A DNA stretch of 64,000 nt from Colwellia piezophila ATCC BAA-637 (GCF_000378625.1 NZ_KB905161.1:182244-246243); one strand, 5' to 3'; counted from the first letter of the stretch, positions 1 to 9,530 are shown. Made by a program: numbers and translations. Notes: generated by a model from the sequence alone, not told the origin.

Positions 1-1061
1 TCACTTGCCCCATTAATGCCAAGACTTTTATATCCGCCAACGCCGCCATTATCTGAATAGACAATCACTAGGGTATTATCGAGTAGATCGAGTTTTTCCA
101 GATTTTGCATCAATAAGCCTAGACTATCATCCAGCTTCTTCACCATAGCAGCAAAGACCGGATTTTTATCAGCGCCATCTGTCACTCGAGATCTAAAAGG
201 TTTAATATCTTGTTCAGGCGCATTGACTGGGCCATGAACCAGATAATGATTCATCATCAACAGGAAAGGCTTACCTTGGGATTTTAAGTCTGCCAACATG
301 ACTGGTGTTTTGCGATCAATATAGTCGCTGAGGTATTCGCCCCTCAAAGCTAAAGAGTCATCAGCTACGGTAAAATTATCCGATTTGTTATTGCGCTTGT
401 CATTCATGTCACCGTATATCATTTGAAAACCGCCCTCAGCCTTCTGAGATCCTGTTCCGCCCATAGCACCCATGCCTTCACTATCGTGGAAATGTGCCCA
501 GCGTGATGGTTTATAAAGAATTTCACTCATAAAAGAGCCCGCATAAGGGCCACTGCTATAACGCGCTTTAAAACCCCGCTGTGGCGGAAGTGTTTTTGCT
601 GTATAACCCAGATGCCACTTGCCAAACTGCACCGCATTGTAACCTTGATCGGTGAGGGCATCGGCAAAGGTTTTAACATTAAGGGTCAGATCACCTCGGT
701 TGGGCGGGGGAATAAGGCTGCGATGAATACCTTTACCACGCTCGGCATAACCCACGTTATACATGCCGGTTCGGCCATTGTATTGCCCGGAATAAAGCGC
801 GCCCCGTGCAGGCGCACAATTAGGTGAGTTTGCATAGGCATCAGTGAACTTCAATCCCTGGGCTGCCAAACGATCGATATTGGGAGTCGTATAGTATTTA
901 GCCCCATAAGCGCCTAGATCGCTATAACCTAGATCATCGGCATAAAACACCACGATATTAGGCTTGTTCTGAGTTAGAACAGATTGTTTTGCCAGGGTAT
1001 TAGATGCTTGTAGCGCTGCGACCAACACGCATATAATTGAAATAAACCTTGTTACTCTCAT
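1..1061 (-). CDS. S1-family sulfatase, C-terminus beyond window edge
   Basis: The 3' end lies outside the window; translation from the ATG at 1061 gives about 353 codons with no stop. A Sec signal peptide (residues 1-24) is followed by the metal-binding Asp pair in YADDLGYSD (about 41-42) and the formylglycine motif CAPAR with Cys82, both typical of type I sulfatases. SDNGG near the truncated end is the second metal-site motif. The product should hydrolyse sulfate esters of a polysaccharide in the periplasm after Cys-to-formylglycine conversion. The start codon overlaps the stop of the upstream sulfatase gene (ATGA), so the two are probably translationally coupled. The family is clear; the sulfated substrate cannot be told from sequence alone. 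Confidence 0.93.
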   Translation of the reverse strand, partial: MRVTRFISIICVLVAALQASNTLAKQSVLTQNKPNIVVFYADDLGYSDLGAYGAKYYTTPNIDRLAAQGLKFTDAYANSPNCAPARGALYSGQYNGRTGMYNVGYAERGKGIHRSLIPPPNRGDLTLNVKTFADALTDQGYNAVQFGKWHLGYTAKTLPPQRGFKARYSSGPYAGSFMSEILYKPSRWAHFHDSEGMGAMGGTGSQKAEGGFQMIYGDMNDKRNNKSDNFTVADDSLALRGEYLSDYIDRKTPVMLADLKSQGKPFLLMMNHYLVHGPVNAPEQDIKPFRSRVTDGADKNPVFAAMVKKLDDSLGLLMQNLEKLDLLDNTLVIVYSDNGGVGGYKSLGINGAS

Positions 1062-2653
1062 GACCTTGCCCTTTTTTTCTGTATCTTCTTGTATGCTGTC
1101 CATTCTATTTTGCTCATCACTCCATCCTTATCGCTATCAGCAGTTGGGTTTGATTTAAACATTTCCTTTAGATACTTAGTGTTTTGTGAGGTTCTCTCAA
1201 CCTCTACTGGTGGCTTAAGTGGAAAACCACCTTGGACCAAATGCTGCTTGAGTTGATTGCGAATCAAGGCATGAAACTCTGGCCGCTTGTTATTGGTCGG
1301 GTGCAACAGGTTAACAGACTCAGCCTGATCGCTGCGGTGATCATAAAGCTCTTCCCCACCACTGGCGTAGCGGGTGTAACGCCAATGCTCACTGCGCACC
1401 GAATGTGAACCACTAAAATTAGTGCTGATCGCCGGGTGCTCCCAGCTCAGTTGTGGATTTTTAAGTAATGGCACTATGGATATACCATCGCTTTGCCCTG
1501 CAGGGGCTTTTACACCGAGTAATTCGAAAACAGTATTAAAAATGGAGATGGAATCGGCTGTTCGAGTGGTCACACTGCCCGCCTGTGTCATACCGGGCAC
1601 GACCATGGCAAAAGGGGTACGGGTAGCTTCTTCCCACAAGGTCTGTTTATGCCAGTTATTCTTCTCGCCAAAGTGCCAACCGTGATCAGACCAAAACACA
1701 ATGATGGTATTGTCTATTTCGCCACTATCTTCAAGCATATCCAAAATACGACCAATTTGCTGATCGGCAAAATAAGTAGAAGCTAGGTAAGCCTGCACCG
1801 CTTGTTTTTCCAAATCATTGTCAACCATCAGCTGATGCTCACGCTCGCGTTTTTTGTAGTTCTCGATGTGCTCCACAGGAATATCAGCAGTATCGTTATG
1901 ACCCTTCTCAGGTAGAATTATGCTTTCTAATGGGAACATATCGAAATATTTTTTCGGTAAAATCCACGGCAGATGAGGGAAAAACTGGCCAACAAAAGCG
2001 GCAAAGGGTTTATTCTTGGGGCGGTTGTTAAAATTATTAATAAAGTCGGTGGTTATACGATGATCTGGTACCAGCTCATCATTATTAGGCAATTGATACC
2101 AATCAAAGCCACGAAACTTCATCGGTTTTTTGATCTCGTCTTTATGGCTGTCAGGAATGTCGGCGTGCAGTGAGTTGACTTTATTAGTCTCGTTCTGCAC
2201 ATTTTTATAACTGGTATACTTATCCCAATACTCGACGACTCTGCCACCGCCACTGCCCCCGTGAAATATTTTACCTGCACCAATGGTGTAAAAACCATTA
2301 TTTTGCAGGTGCTCATGCAACACTGTTGAGCCATCCATATAATGAGCATCATTGTTAGTGTGAATACCCGATACATGAGGCCGTATACCTGTCCAAACAG
2401 CTGCTCTTGAGGGATTACATAAAGGCACGGCGGTATGAAAATTTTCAAACCTCACACCCATGGATGCAAGCCGATCGATATTAGGCGTCTTCGCCTGTGG
2501 GTGACCGCCGTAAGCACCCACCCAATCATTTAAATCATCGGCCATAATCACCAGCAGATTTTTCTGACTATGGTCTTTGTTGGCCATAGCAGCGGACATG
2601 TTAAGCCCCGCTAGTGATACCAATAGGATAAATAGTATGCGCGTTATTTTCAA
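1058..2653 (-). CDS. S1-family sulfatase (iduronate-2-sulfatase-like) with C-terminal EF-hand-like loop
   Basis: The 531-residue exported enzyme has a signal peptide (1-24), MADD metal ligands (about 38-40), the formylglycine motif CNPSR with Cys79, and SDHGWHFGEKNNWHK followed by WEEATRTPF. That arrangement is typical of the iduronate-2-sulfatase/choline-sulfatase-like branch. The last 30 residues contain DSDKDGVMSKIE, a full canonical EF-hand loop (D at 1, 3 and 5, S at 9, E at 12), then a basic tail. It lies 86 bp downstream of the Fn3-bearing glycosidase and overlaps the next sulfatase by 4 bp, consistent with one operon. Function as a sulfatase is secure at family level; substrate specificity is not. 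Confidence 0.93.
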   Translation of the reverse strand: MKITRILFILLVSLAGLNMSAAMANKDHSQKNLLVIMADDLNDWVGAYGGHPQAKTPNIDRLASMGVRFENFHTAVPLCNPSRAAVWTGIRPHVSGIHTNNDAHYMDGSTVLHEHLQNNGFYTIGAGKIFHGGSGGGRVVEYWDKYTSYKNVQNETNKVNSLHADIPDSHKDEIKKPMKFRGFDWYQLPNNDELVPDHRITTDFINNFNNRPKNKPFAAFVGQFFPHLPWILPKKYFDMFPLESIILPEKGHNDTADIPVEHIENYKKREREHQLMVDNDLEKQAVQAYLASTYFADQQIGRILDMLEDSGEIDNTIIVFWSDHGWHFGEKNNWHKQTLWEEATRTPFAMVVPGMTQAGSVTTRTADSISIFNTVFELLGVKAPAGQSDGISIVPLLKNPQLSWEHPAISTNFSGSHSVRSEHWRYTRYASGGEELYDHRSDQAESVNLLHPTNNKRPEFHALIRNQLKQHLVQGGFPLKPPVEVERTSQNTKYLKEMFKSNPTADSDKDGVMSKIEWTAYKKIQKKRARS

Positions 2654-2739
2654 AACCGGGTCCTTCTGTAATGAGTCTGTAAAATGTAAGTCAAGTCGCT
2701 TATTTAATTAACAAGCGCATTAGAGCAGTTGATTCTCGA

Positions 2740-5232
2740 TCAAATCACCCGCTCCCTTTGTTTTTTTTGTATCTTTTTTGTTCTACGACGCAAACAGGCA
2801 ACTCCTGCTAAACCAAACAAAAATATCGAGAAACTACCACCACTGCTGTCATTACCACTGCTGTCGGGGGTGGGATCTGGAATGGGGGTAGGAACTGGAA
2901 TTGGCGTACTACCCGGTGTAGCTGAAATTTCCATAGCAACCGACTCATGATCGGCTGTGTCAACGGCGACGACACGATAGGTATAGAGTATATCCACCAC
3001 TACATCCGTATCAGTGTAAGTGGTGGCCGTTAGGTTTGATGTTAACAATTCAAAAGGCACATTGGGGTTAATCTGACGGTAAATACGGTACTCAGAAAAT
3101 TCATTCAACCCGGCATGAGACCAAGTCAGCTGCACTTGATCGGTGTCCGCACTAACGCTTAGATTGGTCACCGGGTCTGGAATGGAAGTACTACCCAGTG
3201 TAGCTGAAATTTCCATAGCAACCGACTCATGATCGGCTGTGTCAACGACGACGACACGATAGGTATAGAGTATATCCACCACCACATCCGTATCAGTGTA
3301 AGTGGTAGCCGTTAGGTTTGATGTTAACAATTCAAAAGGCACATTGGGGTTAATCTGCCGGTAAATACGGTACTCAGAAAATTCATTCAACCCGGCATGA
3401 GACCAAGTCAGCTGCACTTGATCGGTGTCCTCACTAACGCTTAGATTGGTCACCGGGTCTGGGCTGTTACTGCTGTCACTATCGCTGTTGGGTGGGCAGG
3501 GCTCTGGAATGGAAGTACTACTCGGTATAGCTGAAATTTCCATAGCAACCGACTCATGATCGGCTGTGTCAACAGCGACAACACGATAGGTATAGGGTAT
3601 ATCCACCACCACATCCGTATCAGTGTAAATGGTGGTCGTCAGGCTTGATGTTAACAATTCAAAAGGCGCATTAGGGTTGATCTGACGGTAAATACGGTAC
3701 TCAGAAAATTCATTCAACCCGCCATGAGACCAAGTCAGCTGCACTTGATCGGTGTCAGCACTAACGCATAAATTGGTCACCGCGTCTGGGCTTGGTAGCG
3801 CACTTACGACACGAGGGATCTTTATTTGCGTGTATGATAATGCAGGCAAGGTGCCGGTGAAGTTATTTGTAGCTTCAACATAGGTAATAGCCGTTGAAAC
3901 ATACTCTCCCCATTTGTCCTCGGTATCAACCATAGTGGTGGCAACCGGAGCACTGGCGTAATCTAAGTCGACACCAGCAACAGCGATATTAACCGGCTGG
4001 GCTTCGAGCGATTTATTCAACAAATACACAGTGACTTCATCAACCGTTTTTGATGTAAAACCATAGACCTGCAGATGATCTGATGAAGACTGCACCATCA
4101 TAGTGCCCTGTGCATTGGCTAACAACCCCATACCAAGATGAAAGGGATTCATTCGATAATTTTTTCCGTGGTTTATTAGGGCGTCTTCTGCCCCCGTCGG
4201 GCGGATATTGCTCCAGAACGCCGTGGTGAACCAGTTACCTAGCACAAACTCTTGCAACATATCGGTCAGCAGTAAACCTTTGCTGTATTGATCAAAGCCT
4301 TCATAGTTTGAGCCTTTGCCCAGACCGTATTCATTGTTGGATATCAATAAACCCGGTCGGCCGAGGGATTTAGCGGTGCTGCGATAGCTATTGGCAGCAT
4401 CACGCCATGCACGCGCATTATTTTTCCTATCCAATAATGGCACTTCAACAGTCCACTCATCGAAAGTACCAGGGGGTAAACCCGGTTTACCCCCATAGGG
4501 CCATTTTCCGTGGGTTTCTAAACCGTCAGCTGAACCACCGTCATTGGCAAGAAACTCGGTAATTTGGTTAATATTTGCTTTGTTGTTATTCCAGAAAATC
4601 AGAATATTTGGATCTGCCGCTTTCATGGCCTCTGCATGAGCTTTGAATGTTTTGGCATATTCTGCCATTGAGCCATGTTGAAATTCTTCTTCATTGCCAA
4701 TATACCAGATTGCGCCACCTTGCCCCTGGCCCAACACGTATTTAACCATGCGTACAGCGCGGTCGATACTGTCTTGCTGGCGATTGAATTTATGACCCGA
4801 CAAGGAGTTCACACCGAACATGCCACTGATACCGCTCGCATTAACAAACGAAATATACTCGTCCAAACTCATCCATTGTGAAGCAGCTTCATTGAGTATG
4901 GGATCCCATTGTGGATCCCAGGGATCACCGGTGGCGACACCCGACGGATTTTCCCAATCCCAATATTTAACGACGGAGCCGCCGGGATAACGCGAGGTGC
5001 CAATGCCCACTTGACTGGCCCAAGCGGCGATAGAGCCATCATAGGCAGCGTCAGCATCCGAATAATAGATATGATGCATACCAACCAGCTTGTCGCTAAT
5101 CAGCCATTTTTCGTTATCAGCGTTCACCGAGACCTCAACCGCTGCAAATAAATTGCAGCTTAACAAGCCTAAACTCAACGCTGTGACTAAAGCTAAAGGT
5201 TTTTTAAAATACTTATCTTTAAATATTGCCAT
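2740..5232 (-). CDS. Clan GH-A-like glycoside hydrolase, three Fn3 domains and GlyGly-CTERM-like tail (paralog 1)
   Basis: The 830-residue exported protein has a signal peptide (1-30; the LLSC in it could also be a weak lipobox). A TIM-barrel-like catalytic region covers about 32-390, then a beta-sandwich ends near 480. RYPGG (81-85) and the downstream WDWENPSG recall GH39/GH51-type enzymes. GNEEEF (Glu181) and ISNNEYG (Glu301) are the likely acid/base and nucleophile. Three Fn3 units follow, then a Pro/Ser linker and a GGS-hydrophobic-RRR ending that resembles a GlyGly-CTERM sorting signal, suggesting surface anchoring through rhombosortase. The paralog at 7782-9530 has one Fn3 and no such tail. 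The exact GH family and substrate are not recognised. It probably leads the operon with the two sulfatases downstream. Confidence 0.75.
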   Translation of the reverse strand: MAIFKDKYFKKPLALVTALSLGLLSCNLFAAVEVSVNADNEKWLISDKLVGMHHIYYSDADAAYDGSIAAWASQVGIGTSRYPGGSVVKYWDWENPSGVATGDPWDPQWDPILNEAASQWMSLDEYISFVNASGISGMFGVNSLSGHKFNRQQDSIDRAVRMVKYVLGQGQGGAIWYIGNEEEFQHGSMAEYAKTFKAHAEAMKAADPNILIFWNNNKANINQITEFLANDGGSADGLETHGKWPYGGKPGLPPGTFDEWTVEVPLLDRKNNARAWRDAANSYRSTAKSLGRPGLLISNNEYGLGKGSNYEGFDQYSKGLLLTDMLQEFVLGNWFTTAFWSNIRPTGAEDALINHGKNYRMNPFHLGMGLLANAQGTMMVQSSSDHLQVYGFTSKTVDEVTVYLLNKSLEAQPVNIAVAGVDLDYASAPVATTMVDTEDKWGEYVSTAITYVEATNNFTGTLPALSYTQIKIPRVVSALPSPDAVTNLCVSADTDQVQLTWSHGGLNEFSEYRIYRQINPNAPFELLTSSLTTTIYTDTDVVVDIPYTYRVVAVDTADHESVAMEISAIPSSTSIPEPCPPNSDSDSSNSPDPVTNLSVSEDTDQVQLTWSHAGLNEFSEYRIYRQINPNVPFELLTSNLTATTYTDTDVVVDILYTYRVVVVDTADHESVAMEISATLGSTSIPDPVTNLSVSADTDQVQLTWSHAGLNEFSEYRIYRQINPNVPFELLTSNLTATTYTDTDVVVDILYTYRVVAVDTADHESVAMEISATPGSTPIPVPTPIPDPTPDSSGNDSSGGSFSIFLFGLAGVACLRRRTKKIQKKQRERVI
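2912..3790 (-). repeat. Three tandem Fn3-encoding repeats inside paralog 1
   Basis: Units of about 270 bp lie at about 2912-3178, 3193-3463 and 3527-3790. The first two listed differ at only a handful of bases by eye, and the third is more divergent and separated by a short Ser/Asp-rich linker. The single Fn3 of the paralog (about 7815-8090) and the stub at 5444-5590 belong to the same repeat family. The near-identity points to recent unequal exchange or slippage. Confidence 0.9.
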
Positions 5233-5340
5233 TAAATTTACCTTATTAATTCGTTAGCTGGGTTTTGTCTTGCTCAGGAACATAACGAATGACTCAGCTT
5301 AATGCTTGTTTGCGTCTCTATAGTCAATCTAAACATATAC

Positions 5341-5430
5341 TCTGATACTGGTAACAATTACATCACAACAAAGTGTCGCAAATACCTCAAAACTTCAAAA
5401 AACCGTCTCAAATTGTCTCGAGATTGTAAC
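5341..5430. promoter_or_regulatory. Conserved regulatory segment, copy P1
   Basis: This segment upstream of paralog 1 is almost identical to 9638-9727 and clearly similar to 20504-20593. It shares GGTAACAATTACATCACAAC, then a run of TC(G/T)CAAA / CTCAAA / TTCAAA half-sites spaced by about 8-11 bp. Such helically phased direct repeats suit an OmpR-type response regulator. The role as binding site is inferred; the conservation is seen directly. Homology with the paralog-2 leader extends from the start codon (5233) through this block. Confidence 0.6.
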
Positions 5431-5443
5431 AAGGTTGCGACAA

Positions 5444-5590
5444 TTACCGACCCTCAAGCAGTATATTGAGCTTGCTACTACTCGGTGTAGCTGAAACCGC
5501 CATAGCAACCGACTCGTGATCGGCTGTATCAACGGGGACAACACCATAGGTATAGGGTATACCCAACACCACATCCGTTTTAGCGTTAGG
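5444..5590 (-). pseudogene. 3' stub of a third Fn3-bearing glycosidase copy
   Basis: Read leftward, this stretch encodes the end of an Fn3 domain and a terminal VSATPSSSKLNILLEGR followed by TAA at 5444-5446. It closely matches the end of paralog 2 (SSTPSSNKLTALLDGR). The rest of the gene is missing: homology stops near 5590 and unrelated sequence follows up to 5713, which includes a short open stretch reading KRGRPIGWNK that I cannot assign. It is the relic of a tandem third copy. Confidence 0.75.
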
Positions 5591-5713
5591 AAATGAACAG
5601 TTTAAGAAGCCCTAAGCGGCAGAGCTGTAATTGAAGGAAAACGTGGGAGGCCTATTGGTTGGAATAAAGAGGCAGACATGCGTGATTAATTTAAAACGAC
5701 TCTGACCACTTTT

Positions 5714-6025
5714 ATACCAATTCCAATAAGTTTCTTCCCACTCAGCGAGAGTTAAAAGACTTAGAGGCAAGGCATTGATTGTAGAGAATGGTTATTCAGG
5801 AAAATATGCTCCTGCATTTTCTAATAAACCACATCCATGTGGCGTCCTTGTCAAAATAAATAACGCAGCATATAAGTCTTTTAAACTCGCCCTTTGGGAG
5901 CTTTCCAGCGATTCGATAACCGCAGAGAATTTCTTTCAGATAGAATAACTATATGAAAAAAAATTCTATTTGTTCTCAAACCGCTGGTAAGCTCTGAGTG
6001 GGAACTAACTTAATGGACTTGGTAT
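5714..6025. repeat. Dispersed modular repeat, copy A
   Basis: The ends form an imperfect terminal inverted repeat: ATACCAATTCCAATAAG at the left and its complement ending TTGGTAT at 6025, each continued inward by TTCCCACTCAG. The interior contains the family core in reverse orientation (AGGCAAGGCATTGATTG, then AATAACGCAGCAT). No coding capacity is evident. It lies between the stub of the third glycosidase copy and the GH30 gene. Confidence 0.75.
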
Positions 6026-6031
6026 TATTGC

Positions 6032-7609
6032 TTATTTCCAAATAAAGGTGGAGATTGACCGTGACGGCAAGGTTACTTTAAATAATTTGTCGCCGTTTAT
6101 CACATCGAATATACGATCTTCCTTATTTAAATTAGCCGCAACCAGCCCAATAGAACCATCGGGCCGTTTAACGGCAAGGACAGGGATATTGCCGCCGCCA
6201 TTTTTCACTTTGCTTTCAATTCTTAACGAGCCGGGTCTGACGGCTTTGGAAACCTGTGCCATGGCGTAGAATTCACGTTCAAACTTAACACTTTGCCAGG
6301 TATCGGAATTAACTGTTACCAAGCCAACACCTAAAGAGTCGTGGCGGGTGGTTGGCCCATGTTTGTGATCTAACACTAGGTTCCACTGCAGAGAAACTGA
6401 ACCTCCTGCTGCGATGGTCGCCAGCCAATTGTTTTTTATTCCCCAAGTAGAGTCACCCTTCCAGCCTTTTTTTGACCACTCACGCCAGCCAGATGCTTCT
6501 GTGGTATATATTTTTTTTGATGGGAATTCACTGGTTAGCCGTGCATAAAGCTCCTTCATATCTTTTGGCGAACCGTAATAGCAATGCCATGCCGATCCGG
6601 TAACATATTTCCCTGCGACAGGGTCATTGTAGATTTTCTTCACCAGTTGATACGGATCTAGTTTTGCGTCTCCACCGATGACTTTCTGATCATTAGGATG
6701 CAGTTTCCAGTTATGATCGTGAACAAATATCTCGGTATTAAGTTTAGAGTTCTCAAGTTTTGGACCGAGCGCGCGAACAAGTTTAATTTGATCGTCAACT
6801 GTCATACGCATCGACGGGTAATCTGCTGCATCAAGTTGCGGTTCATTCTGTAGGGTAATAGCATCAACGGTAACACCTGCTGCCTGATAGTCTTTGATAT
6901 AGTTAACAAAGTAGTCTGCGTAAAGATCAAAATATTCAGGTTTAAGGCGGTTGGACTTGCCGGCTTTTTTTTGTGATGCAGTTATGCCACCAATATCATT
7001 ATTGGTTTTCATCCATCCCGGAGCACTCCACGGGCTACCTATAATCTTAATTTTCGGATTAATTGCCTGCGCTTCTTTGAGCATAGGAATGATGTACTTC
7101 TTATCGTGTTCAATTGAAAACGATGCTAGATCTTCAGACTTTTTGTCTGCGTAGGTATAACTGCCCGCTGTCGCGGTATAGTCTGACGAGCCGATCGGGC
7201 GACGTAACATGGAAAAACCGGCGCCATCTTCTGAAAACAGGCGTTTCATGACATAGTGATAAAGCTCAGGGTTCTTGTCTTGCAATTGACTGAGTAACCA
7301 TGCCGAGGAATCGGTCATCGATGCTCCCAGTCCCTGAATCGTTTGATAGGTAATGTCATCATTAATGACGATAGCGCGTTTTGATTTTTTCGTTTTATCA
7401 GTAAATTTAATGTTATCGAGCTTACGCAATAAGACATATTTTGAGTCTTGATCTAAGCCGTAACTGTCAATATCTATCTCTTTCTCACGCTTGGAGCCAT
7501 GATCAAATTTAGTTTGCCAAACCGATATTTCCTGACTGCGCGCAGTGAAAGCCGTAGTAATAAGCAAAGCTACCGTAACCAATGGTGCCAATTTATATTT
7601 CAATATCAA
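6032..7609 (-). CDS. GH30-family glycoside hydrolase, exported
   Basis: The 525-residue protein has a signal peptide (1-25) and the glucosylceramidase-type GH30 signatures: GLGASMTDSSAWLL (93-106), GSPWSAPGWMKTN (191-203), TLQNEP with acid/base Glu256, and TTEASGW with nucleophile Glu371. A C-terminal beta-domain ends the protein. GH30 members cleave beta-linked glucose, xylose, fucose or galactose units, and the subfamily here is not determined. The start is a TTG at 7609, supported by a GAGGA Shine-Dalgarno five bases upstream; an upstream ATG in another frame runs into a stop at once. It lies 172 bp behind paralog 2 on the same strand and may be cotranscribed with it. Confidence 0.9.
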   Translation of the reverse strand: MILKYKLAPLVTVALLITTAFTARSQEISVWQTKFDHGSKREKEIDIDSYGLDQDSKYVLLRKLDNIKFTDKTKKSKRAIVINDDITYQTIQGLGASMTDSSAWLLSQLQDKNPELYHYVMKRLFSEDGAGFSMLRRPIGSSDYTATAGSYTYADKKSEDLASFSIEHDKKYIIPMLKEAQAINPKIKIIGSPWSAPGWMKTNNDIGGITASQKKAGKSNRLKPEYFDLYADYFVNYIKDYQAAGVTVDAITLQNEPQLDAADYPSMRMTVDDQIKLVRALGPKLENSKLNTEIFVHDHNWKLHPNDQKVIGGDAKLDPYQLVKKIYNDPVAGKYVTGSAWHCYYGSPKDMKELYARLTSEFPSKKIYTTEASGWREWSKKGWKGDSTWGIKNNWLATIAAGGSVSLQWNLVLDHKHGPTTRHDSLGVGLVTVNSDTWQSVKFEREFYAMAQVSKAVRPGSLRIESKVKNGGGNIPVLAVKRPDGSIGLVAANLNKEDRIFDVINGDKLFKVTLPSRSISTFIWK

Positions 7610-7781
7610 CTTATCCTCATGAAATTCTTAAAGCGAGTTGTCGCCTAACGAGTAAAATTATGCCTGAGCCTTATATTTACCTTGCGAATGCTATTTCCTC
7701 AAAATTCAAACAAGCCCCGCACGTTGTCGTGATTTCATTTGCTTGTGCGGCTTTTGTACTTAGCCAGGCATAAGTCGAAAA

Positions 7782-9530
7782 TTACCGACCATCAAGCAGT
7801 GCAGTGAGCTTGTTACTACTTGGTGTAGATGAAACCTCCATAGCAACCGACTCGTGATCGGCTGTGTCAACGGCGACAACATGATAGGTATAGGGTATAT
7901 CCACCACCACATCCATATCAGTGTAAGTTGTGGCAGTTAGGTTTGATGTTAACAATTCAAAAGGCGCATTGGGGTTGATCTGACGGTAAATACGGTACTC
8001 AGAAAATTCATTCAGCCCGGCATGAGACCAAGTCAGCTGCACTTGTTCAGGGTCAGCACTCACGCTTAGATTAGTTACAGGGGCTGGGCTTGGTAGCGCA
8101 CTTGCCACACGAGGGATCTTTATTTGCGTGTATGATAATGCCGGCAGCGTGCCGGTGAATTTATTTGATGCCTTAGCATAAGTAATAGGCGTTGTTACAT
8201 ATTTCCCCCATTTATCCTTGGTGCCAACCATAGTGGTGGCAACCGGAGCATTGACGATATCCAAATCGACACCCGCAACAGCGATATTAACCGGCTGGGC
8301 TTCGAGCGATTTATTCAACAAATACACAGTGACTTCATCAACAGTTTTTGAAGTAAAACCATAGACTTGTAGATGATCTGATGAAGACTCCACCATCATA
8401 GTGCCCTGTGCATTAGCCAACAACCCCATACCAAGATGAAAGGGATTCATTCGATAATTTTGTTTGTGGTTTATTAGGGCGTCTTCCGGCGAACTGCCAC
8501 GGATATTACTCCAGAACGCCGTTGTGAACCAGTTACCCAACACAAACTCTTGCAACATATCGGTCAGCAGTAAACCTTTGCTATATTGATCAAAGCCTTC
8601 ATAATTTTTGCGTTTACCCAACCCGTATTCATTGTTAGATATCAATAAACCCGGTCGGCCCAGAGATTTGGCAATATCGCGATAACTATTAGCAGCATCA
8701 CGCCATGCACGCGCATTATTTTTCCGATCTAATAGTGGCACTTCAACAGTCCACTCCTTAAAAGTACCAGGGGCTAAACCCGGATTTCCACCGTAGGGCC
8801 ATTTCCCATGGGTTTCTAACCCGTCAGCTGAACCACCGTCATTGGCAAGAAATTCGGTAACGTGCTTAATACTTGCTTTGTTGTTATTCCAAAAAATAAG
8901 AATATTTGGATCTGCCGCTTTCATGGCTTGTGCATGAGCTTTGAATGTTTGCGCGTATTCAGCTACTGAGCCATGCTGAAATTCTTCTTCATTGCCAATA
9001 TACCAGATTGCGCCCCCCTGCCCTTTCGCCAACACGTATTTAACCATGCGTACAGCACGGTCAACACTTTCTTGCTGGCGGTTAAATTTATGACCCGATA
9101 AGGAGTTAACACCAAACATGCCACTGATACCGCTCTTGTTAACAAACGAAATGTACTCGTCCAACCCCATCCATTGTGAAGCTGGTTCGTTCTTGGCCTG
9201 ATTCCAATCAGGATCCCAAGCATCACCGGCCAAAACACCCGTAGGATTTTCCCAGTTCCAGTATTTAACGACAGAGCCGCCGGGATAACGCGAGGTGCCA
9301 ATGCCCACTTGATTGGCCCAAGCTGCGATAGAGCCGTCATAGACAGAATCTACGTCCTCAGTATAGAGATGATGCATACCGACCAGCCTGTCGCTGATCA
9401 GCCATTTTTCGATATCAGCGTTCACCGAGACCTCAACCGCTGCAGATAAATTGCAGCTCAACAAGCCTAAGCCCAAGGCTGTAACCAAAGCTAAGGGCGT
9501 TTTAAAATACTTGTCTTTCAATATTGCCAT
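7782..9530 (-). CDS. Clan GH-A-like glycoside hydrolase with single Fn3 domain (paralog 2)
   Basis: The 582-residue exported protein is near-identical over most of its length to the 830-residue product at 2740-5232. It has the same signal peptide style, RYPGG at 81-85, GNEEEF with Glu181 as likely acid/base and ISNNEYG with Glu301 as likely nucleophile. It keeps one Fn3 (about 495-572) and ends with SNKLTALLDGR, without the GlyGly-CTERM-like anchor of its paralog. It is therefore expected to be released or periplasmic. It is transcribed divergently from the response-regulator gene across a shared 276-bp regulatory region. GH family and substrate are unassigned. Confidence 0.75.
   Translation of the reverse strand: MAILKDKYFKTPLALVTALGLGLLSCNLSAAVEVSVNADIEKWLISDRLVGMHHLYTEDVDSVYDGSIAAWANQVGIGTSRYPGGSVVKYWNWENPTGVLAGDAWDPDWNQAKNEPASQWMGLDEYISFVNKSGISGMFGVNSLSGHKFNRQQESVDRAVRMVKYVLAKGQGGAIWYIGNEEEFQHGSVAEYAQTFKAHAQAMKAADPNILIFWNNNKASIKHVTEFLANDGGSADGLETHGKWPYGGNPGLAPGTFKEWTVEVPLLDRKNNARAWRDAANSYRDIAKSLGRPGLLISNNEYGLGKRKNYEGFDQYSKGLLLTDMLQEFVLGNWFTTAFWSNIRGSSPEDALINHKQNYRMNPFHLGMGLLANAQGTMMVESSSDHLQVYGFTSKTVDEVTVYLLNKSLEAQPVNIAVAGVDLDIVNAPVATTMVGTKDKWGKYVTTPITYAKASNKFTGTLPALSYTQIKIPRVASALPSPAPVTNLSVSADPEQVQLTWSHAGLNEFSEYRIYRQINPNAPFELLTSNLTATTYTDMDVVVDIPYTYHVVAVDTADHESVAMEVSSTPSSNKLTALLDGR

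Noticed and set aside
7582..7773. 63-codon plus-strand frame between GH30 and paralog 2
   Set aside because: It has no ribosome site or family resemblance and lies in the leader of GH30.
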